Source: Sympetrum striolatum (taxonomy: Eukaryota > Arthropoda > Insecta > Odonata > Libellulidae). Taken from it: a stretch of DNA of 64,000 nt. Both the position numbers and the translations under genes were made by a program. The stretch is taken from contig CANPUZ010000055.1 in the NCBI GenBank assembly GCA_947579665.1, positions 62,001-126,000 of the forward strand. The letters are read 5' to 3'. The first letter of the stretch is position 1, and every line of letters starts with the position of its first letter. The notes under the pieces are model-generated. The model was not told the origin of the DNA. It made no database searches and worked only from the letters and a program-made list of their open reading frames with translations. Below are positions 57,723 to 64,000 of this stretch, piece after piece.

Positions 57723-58169
57723 TAAACGGAAAAACAAAGTTTATCTTGTTATAATCATCGACAAACAAGAATAAACCGTAAAAACTGCTATATTCCATTT
57801 TTGTCACATGGAATACTCTGTAGTAATAGCCGCAATCGCCTATTTGCAAGCTACTTCATTACCTTATTACATAATCTGTAAATGACAAATGAAAGTTAAA
57901 TGATAAGACAACAATTCTAAATAAGTATTAAAATCACCATAAACACAAAACTTACGAGTTAAAAGTGATTTCTTTAACGTACTTTTCCTTGCAGTTCCAT
58001 GCGCAGCATTTCAAAACCATTATTCCCAAGTCCTTTAATCTTTTACGGTTAATTTTCATCCAGATACCGAAAATAAATATTGAGTTACATTAGCCAGACT
58101 ATAGAGCATCTAAAAAAACTCGAATTCAGAGCACCAGCTATCCGTAAAGGACATAAATACTTAAAAAAC
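57723..58169. other. No supported gene
   Basis: AT-rich; the frame at 58080-58361 overlaps the inverted-repeat arm and shows no domain. Confidence 0.4.
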
Positions 58170-58400
58170 CAACTTGAGTACACGAATTTCTCACGTAACT
58201 TACCGGCGAGATTTCCGAAAGCGGACCAAAGTCACGTGGTCTCCTACGTTCAATCCTGTAACATGCGCAGAACGCAACACGCGCTCTACCCCATCCTTAC
58301 TCTATGTTTAAAACGGTCCCTATTTAATGCTCACACGGATATCGTATCTCATTTGTTATAGTAGTCCCCCCTGCGAACTCTAGATGGCAGTACATGCAGC
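58170..58400 (-). repeat. Right arm of a distant inverted repeat
   Basis: In reverse it carries CATAGAGTAAGGATGGGGTA, a GTTACAGGATT block and CCACGTGACTTTGGTCCG, matching 55680-55880. The pair encloses ~2.3 kb with a decayed RT. It could be TIRs or simply two copies of a repeat. Confidence 0.45.
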
Positions 58401-58639
58401 TTATAAGAGATGGGCTGTATTTCAGACTAATATTGCGGTGGAGGAAAGTTGGGGGCGGACGACCCACACACCCAATTTATGAGCAGATAAAGGACCTCTA
58501 ATTATTGATCTTCGGAAGGGAATGTGTGGAGGGACATCGGTGGATATGGTAACAGTGGTCTAAAAGATATGCGTTGCCTAAGTAACAGACATGTGATGAA
58601 TAAATCCATCTATATATATACAATCGGAATTCTGTGGGT

Positions 58640-59065
58640 TTGTCTTGGATTGGAGGCCACACCGTTCCAACGACTTGCTTCAAACTTTATATACGTGTCC
58701 TCTGCGATCTGGAAGGAATCACTGTTACCTTATCATTCCACATTTCCACGAGGTTCGAACCCAGATCGCTCAGATGGTTTTCCATAAAGAATACACGCAA
58801 AACCCATTCCTATCGCATGCAGGGTTTATTTCTTTCTCGAAATTAAATTGGTAGGAATAGTCGCACGTCAACGAGACAAACACTAAAAAAAAGAAAATCG
58901 AATGAAGATTCTTATTTCATTCGTGGAATCTTACTTTCGATTCAAACTTGCGAGAATACCGGTGAAATAGACGAAAATTTGGTGAAAATTGGAGGTTGTG
59001 AACAACTCATCCCCCTGACGACCGATCCCATTGTTGAATCCGATGTGTTATCCCGTAAAAATACT
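58640..59065 (+). repeat. BBX repeat with shared upstream flank
   Basis: The flank TGTCTTGGATTGGAGGCCAC and the unit starting GAGGTTCGAACCCAGATC (about 58750) match 22285-22710. Three overlapping open frames here are not supported as genes. Confidence 0.65.
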
Positions 59066-59169
59066 CGAGGCCCAAAAAGTTGACGATTAAAGAGGACGAT
59101 GTATTTCAAAGATGCCTTTACGAATTAATTAGTTACCATACTTAGCAAGAACCATTATTAGTTGCATAA

Positions 59170-59400
59170 TTTTTATGGTATAATGGTCGTACGAAATCGA
59201 GATGTACACCAAAAGAAAGGAAATTGAATAAAGGTTTTTATTTTAGTGTTGGAATATCGTATTTGATTCGAAATTGGGATAAAATTTAAGAAATTAAAGA
59301 AATCATTCGTTGAAATATTTAGGTTGTAAACAATGCATTTCCTTGACGATCCCGGCTATTGTTGATAGTTAGCTAATATGTTTATCCTTGAGGAGACGTT
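59170..59400 (+). repeat. BBX repeat, core and distal part
   Basis: TAATGGTCGTACGAAATCGA, GAATAAAGGTTTTTATTTT and GGTTGTAAACAATGCATTTC. Confidence 0.6.
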
Positions 59401-59544
59401 GAGAATTTATTATCGAAAGCTACTGGACTGACCCGGTTGTTAACCGTCGTTAAAGTTTCAATTTTTTCGATGCAAACATCATTATTGTCACAAAATTAAA
59501 CGAAAGTAATAGTAGTAGATGATAATATTACTCTATGCCTGCGT

Positions 59545-59872
59545 ATCCCACATATTTCTGTGAGAGTTGAGCTCAACAATGACCTTTGTCGTCAAGGAAT
59601 TGTTTACGCCCACGATATAATACAAATTTTCCGTCGTTTTCGTCTGATTTCTCCAAATTTCGACTCGAATACGATATTCGACGACCAAAATAAGAATCTT
59701 TGTTCAATTTCCTTTCTTTTGGTGTTCATTTCGATTTCGTACGACCATTATTTCCGATTTAATTCCGCAAAAGAAAAAATCTCTGCAATCGATCAAAACG
59801 AACTTTACGTGCATTTCTTATGAGAGAGACGATTCGAGTCGTCCAGAGTCGAACCAAGGATACTCTGGACGG
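59545..59872 (-). repeat. BBX repeat with GTCCAGAGT hairpin
   Basis: Close to 5385-5708; hairpin at about 59841-59870; followed by the shared CGATATATAACACTCCAGTG flank. Confidence 0.75.
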
Positions 59873-60036
59873 ACAAATATCGATATATAACACTCCAGTG
59901 GACCTTTAAAACGACTCCCATTAAATATATAATGCCATTCTGAGTCGAAAAGAGGATGAAATCCATTCATTAACTTATGCTCTTTAGCTTACTTCTTTGT
60001 CTCGAGTTTTGACCTCTTCATCTTTTTCCCTCGTAT

Positions 60037-60275
60037 TACTTTCTCTCTATAAGTAGTATAGAGAAAGTATTGTATTCGCAAAAAAAATCGACCTCCAGAT
60101 CTCGACGGAAATAGATGTTTTGGGGCCCATAGAGCGCGTTTTCGCTATTTTCCCGAACATGCCTGTCTGTGTATCTGTCTGTCTGTCAGTCTGTCTGTCT
60201 GTGGTTAAAAAGTTTGTGGGCGCTCTATCTTAAAAAGTATTTATCCGATCATTTTCAAAACTCATATTTAGAATT
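60037..60275 (+). mobile_element. TC element, 5' end only
   Basis: Hairpin TACTTTCTCT...AGAGAAAGTA (about 60040-60070), TTTTGGGGCCCATAGAGCGC and a TCTGTCTGTC microsatellite. Cut at about 60275 where the 20-bp satellite begins. Confidence 0.65.
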
Positions 60276-60279
60276 TAAA

Positions 60280-60853
60280 TCGGTGTCAACTCATTTAAAG
60301 TGGTCTCAACTCATTCTAAGCGGTCTCAACCCTTTCTAAACTATCTCAACGCATTCTAAACGGTCTCAACCCTTTCTAAGCTATCTCAACGCATTCTAAG
60401 CGGTCTCAACCCTTTCTAAGCTATCTCAACGCATTCTAATCCGTCTCAAGTTCTTTTAAGCGGTACAAACGTATTTAAATCGTTCTCAGCTCATTCTAAT
60501 CGATCTCAACACATTCTAAGCGGCGTCAACTCCTTCTTAGCTCACTCAACGCATTCTAGGCTATCTCAACTCATTGCTAGCTGCGTCAACGTTTTAAAAG
60601 CGGTCTCAACGCATTCTAGGCTATCTCAACGCATTCTATGCGGTCTCAACGCATTCTAAGTGGTGTCAACTCCTTCTTAGCTCACTTAACGCATTCTAGG
60701 CTATCTCAACTCATTGCTAGCTGCGTCAGCACATTATAAACGGTCTCAACGCATTCTAAGTGGTCTCATGTTCTTTTAAGCGGTGCAAACGTATTTAAAT
60801 TGGTCTCAACTCATTTTAAGCGGTCTCAACTCATTCTAAACGGTCTCAACTCC
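60280..60853 (+). repeat. 20-bp satellite (CGGTCTCAACGCATTCTAAG)
   Basis: About 28 tandem units of 20 bp with variants (TCATT, GCATTCTAGG, CTATCTCAAC). Longer sets repeat, for example the TCCTTCTTAGCTCA(C)T block at about 60530 and 60670. Unrelated in sequence to the 22-bp family. Confidence 0.95.
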
Positions 60854-60884
60854 GGTGTATTAAACGAAAAAAAAAAACGAAAAT

Positions 60885-60970
60885 TTTCCTAAATTTCTCA
60901 TCTTTTCCTTTTCCGCGTCCCCATGACGACCAATGCCATTGTTGAATCCGAGCCGTGCGTTTTCCTATCG
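60885..60970 (+). repeat. BBX distal end fragment
   Basis: TCCCCATGACGACCAATGCC then ATTGTTGAATCCGAG. Confidence 0.55.
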
Positions 60971-60979
60971 CATTGGGAA

Positions 60980-61390
60980 TTAACACTAGGAATACCGGAC
61001 TTATCAACCCCCCCTAGAACTACCAAATGGAGTCATTTTGACTCCTTCCTTATTATTGTTCATTTTTGCAGTTTATCTCTGCTTTTATCGATATATTGCT
61101 TTAATTTATCATTTTTGTGTATTATTGTAATTGTTCTAGCGTGGATTTAACAAAAAGTGATGTACTTTTTTATTAATATTAATTTTATTATATTACACCC
61201 ACTAAGTATAGAGTATTTTCAAACGAGTGGATAGGCCATCCCGGAGTACATGTTTTGGTGGTATATTTGCGTCCCATTCGGTCTACGACATCTACTCCGT
61301 ATTTAGTTTTATTCTTAAACTTTACCATTTCAGGAGTTTTTAGCGGAATCAGTAGGAACGTCGACATAAGGGCTGGATGGAACTAAGAAT
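60980..61390 (-). mobile_element. piggyBac-type transposon, 3' part
   Basis: TTAA (60980-60983) followed by CACTAGGAATACCGG looks like a piggyBac target site and terminal repeat. GGAGTC/GACTCC (61029-61045) forms a subterminal hairpin. The transposase C-terminal part follows on the minus strand. The other end is lost where the 22-bp satellite begins at about 61394. Confidence 0.6.
61188..61367 (-). pseudogene. piggyBac transposase fragment
   Basis: The minus frame reads TPEMVKFKNKTKYGVDVVDR then MGRKYTTKTCTPGWPIHSFE and NTLYLVGVI before a stop at 61188. This fits the conserved DDE_Tnp_1_7 block (Y...K.GVDV.DQM...Y...R...RWP...F...LDLA..NA). The Asp in GVDVVD corresponds to the last catalytic acid. 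The frame is cut just after this block and the C-terminal Cys-rich finger is absent. Confidence 0.75.
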
Positions 61391-61393
61391 TAT

Positions 61394-62650
61394 TACATTC
61401 TTCCGGAATACCATTTCGTTTTTCCGTAATACCAGTTCCTTTTATCCGGAATATCATTTCGTTTAATCCGGAACATTAGTTCGTTTTATCCAGTATACCA
61501 GTTCGTTCAATCCTTAATACCAGTTCGTTTTATCCGGAATAATAGTTCGTTTTATCCGGAATGCCAGTTCATTCAATTCGGAACACCAGTTCGTTTTATC
61601 CGGAATAATAGCTCGTTTTATCCGGAATACCAGTTCGTTCAATCCGGAATACCTGTTTGTTTTATCCGGAATATTATTTTGTTTTATCCGGAACACCAGT
61701 TCGTTTAATCCGGAATACCATTTCTTTTTCCCGGAATATCAGTTCGTTTTATCCGGAATATTAGTTCGTTTTATCCTGAATACCAGTTCGTTTTAACCGG
61801 AATAATAGTTCGTTTTATCCGGAATATCATTTCGTTTAATCCGGAATACCATTTCGTTTATCCGGAATACCATTTCGTTCTCTGGAAACCAGTTCGTTTT
61901 ATCTGGAACATCAGTTCTTTTTATCCGGAATATTAGATCGTTTTACCCGGAATTCAAGTTCGTTTTTCCCGGAATACCAGTTCTTTTTAAACGGAATACC
62001 AGTTCTTTTTAACCGGAATACCAGTTCTTTTTAAACGGAATACCAGTTCTTTTTAACCGGAATAATAGTTCGTTTTATCCGGAATATCATTTCGTTTAAT
62101 CCGGAATACCACTTCGTTCAATCCGAAATATCATTTTGTTTAATCCGGAATACAATCTCGTTTTTCCGGAATACCATTTCGTTTTTCCGGAATATTAGTT
62201 CGTTTTATCCAGAATATTAGTTCGTTTAATCCGGAATACCATTTCGTTTTTCCGGAATACCAGTTCGTTTTATCCGGAATATTATTTCGTTTTATCCGGA
62301 ATACCAGTTCATTCAATCCGGAATACCAGTTCGTTTTATCCAGAATTTTAGTTCGTTTATTCCGGAATACCGTTTCGTTTTTCCGGAATACCAGTTCGTA
62401 TCACCGGAATAATAGTTTGTTTTATCCGGAATACCAGTTCATTCAATCCGGAATACCAGTTCGTTCAATCCTGAATACCAGTTTGTTTTATCCGGAATAT
62501 TATTTCTTTTTATCCGGAATATCATTTCGCTTAATCCGGAATACCATTTCGTTTTTCCGGAATACCAGATCGTTTTATCCGGAATACCAGTTCGTTTTAT
62601 CCGGAATATTAGTTCGTTTTATCCGGAATACCAGTTCGTTTCATCCGGAA
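61394..62650 (-). repeat. 22-bp satellite array 4
   Basis: Roughly 57 units of the CCGGAATACCAGTTCGTTTT family, again ending CCGGAATAGGGGCAGGGGGT at a CR1 3' UTR piece. Confidence 0.95.
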
Positions 62651-63130
62651 TAGGGGCAGGGGGTGCAAGCACCTTGACTCTATTTTCCCAAACGGTTACT
62701 TTCGCGTATACTTCGCGGACAAGGAATCCAAAAATGAATTCTTAAAATCGATTCTTTTTATAGCATCCATTTCCCTAATCTTTGTGGCAGTATCAGAAGG
62801 TGCCTGCATAACAGGGAAGTCGCATTATATCAGTTACATCTTCTGAGAACGTACTTTCCCTGAACTTAATTAGTAGATTTATCCTTCGTATAAATGTTCT
62901 ATCTTCTAAAGATTCCCATCCCGTGTCCTTTATCATCAGACAAACAATTACTCTTTTAAAATAGAAATTCTTTAAATAACGTATCCGCTTTCGGTGTGCC
63001 TTTTCTAATTCCTGGATATGACACGTGTCCCATACACTGCATTTACAAGTAAAATGTAGCTTGCAAACTGCAAGCAGATCGACAACAATAATTTCATATC
63101 GGCAACATATCTGGACGGTACTCAAAAGAA
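62651..63130 (-). pseudogene. CR1 3' fragment plus hairpin segment A, copy 3 (least deleted)
   Basis: On the minus strand segment A (hairpin 63059-63075) joins CR1 at 63041. The frame then encodes CSVWDTCHIQELEKAHRKRI, TGWESLEDRTFIRRINLL, IKFRESTFSEDVTDIMRLPC, with the rest of the C-terminus present in shifted frames up to the 3' UTR. It shows the unit before the internal deletions seen at 8622 and 40324. Confidence 0.75.
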
Positions 63131-63164
63131 AAAAAAAGGATTGAAATTTTTCTTAAAATTCGCT

Positions 63165-64000
63165 GAAATTTCATCGTCTGGCATCGAACCCGGGTCTTAC
63201 CGGTGAACTTACTATGCAGCACAACAGATGATCACCATCTCTAACTATGTGTGAAAATTCAAGCAGAAATATTGGCTGCAACTGCCTCAAACGACGTCCT
63301 ACTTTTCAGGAAGGTGAAAGGCTCTCTGGATTCGAACCAAGGACTATCTAAGACATTTAATGCATGTTTTTGAAATTTATTTATGATGTCTATCTATATG
63401 CCGAATTTTAAGTTTCTTTATTATTGGGAAAGGGTTCAAAATAATTATTGAAAATCGGATCAGTTACTGATTGTAGAGACGCCTGGTGTCGAACCCAGGA
63501 CACATTGATAGCTGTGAATGCGCAGTTTGATTTGAAAGGACTAGTTCTTATCTTATGGAAATGTTGAAGTCGATAGCATGCCTGGAAGTACCTAAAATTT
63601 GTTTCCGTTATCTCCATAAGAAATGCATTGAGGAATGTAAATGGCTCTCTGGGATCGAAGCAAGGACCATCAGCGAACATGTAAAATTTGATTATGAAAT
63701 ATATTTATGAATTCTAAGCACATGCCGAATTTCAAGTTTCTATGCAGTCGGGAATGGGTCCAAAAAAAATCTTAAAAATCGCCACAATGCATTTTAAACG
63801 GCCCGTTTTTGCCCCCACCTAGCATCGATCCAAGGATAATATTCGAAAATGTCCTTTAGATTTTTGTTGGATATGCACGGCTTCTAGCGGTCCCTCGAGT
63901 TTCAACTCTCTTCTCTTCCGGAAAGTGCCTCAAAAATATTTTTGAAAATTCCTACCATGTATCTTTATGGAGAAAATCGCGACTATGGGGCCTTCTGGAA
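63165..64000 (-). repeat. ~167-bp B-box satellite, second array, runs off the window
   Basis: Reverse-strand B-box motifs (TCGAACC or variants) start at 63184, 63332, 63489, 63655 and 63825, spacings 148, 157, 166 and 170. The hairpin stems vary (GGCATCGAACCCGGG, CCTGGTGTCGAACCCAGG). Related to 22930-23815 in reverse, and to the monomer at 53620-53735. Confidence 0.7.

Noticed and set aside
57646..57849. Minus frame across the palindrome cluster
   Set aside because: Its sequence is dictated by the palindromes and AT-rich DNA; no domain.

Overview
This looks like a stretch of animal nuclear DNA, most likely from an arthropod with a large, repeat-rich genome. It is AT-rich, has no bacterial-style gene packing and contains long satellite arrays. 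Its transposon remnants are of metazoan types: CR1-like and Jockey-like non-LTR retrotransposons, PIF/Harbinger, piggyBac, a THAP-DDE transposon, a MADF-BESS protein and tRNA-derived SINE-like elements. The species cannot be fixed from the sequence alone. I found no convincing intact host gene. The longest open frame (34308-36095, minus) is a 5'-truncated reverse transcriptase. Names such as TC element, BBX and R-X are provisional labels used only here.

Layout. 1-690: CR1-like RT end. 690-4750: R-X repeats, an inverted tRNA-SINE pair, a TC element and a truncated Jockey copy with an expanded AAAT tail. 4752-11530: first copy of a ~7 kb segmental duplication. It holds two BBX repeats, a 22-bp satellite array joined to a CR1 3' piece, and a GC-skewed block between two TC elements. 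11530-19040: mostly unannotatable AT-rich DNA with one tRNA-like SINE. 19040-20180: a MADF-BESS pseudogene facing a Harbinger transposase remnant. 20905-21655: a shared repeat and a GC-rich island. 22378-25790: BBX repeats and a ~167-bp satellite. 25791-28105: a THAP-DDE transposon with TIRs and TA flanks. 28106-31020: BBX copies and unclassified repeats. 31516-33930: a large inverted-orientation array of the 22-bp satellite. 34136-36000: Jockey RT. 35993-43127: second copy of the segmental duplication. 43355-45045: repeat and TC element with a CA microsatellite. 45046-48450: nothing recognised. 48460-55525: a local duplication with BBX repeats, a CR1 piece, a second Harbinger remnant and a second inverted SINE pair. 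55680-58400: weak inverted repeats around a decayed RT. 58730-64000: BBX repeats, a 20-bp satellite, a piggyBac remnant, the third satellite-CR1 junction and a second ~167-bp satellite array.

Two themes connect these parts. First, many repeats (~330-bp interspersed units and ~167-bp satellite monomers) carry a tRNA B-box-like GGTTCGA inside a small hairpin whose stem sequence changes while pairing is kept. Second, a chimera made of a hairpin-bearing segment, a CR1 3' fragment and a 22-bp satellite recurs three times with identical junctions, so it spread as a unit. These are the strongest candidates for something undescribed. Any function is inference.
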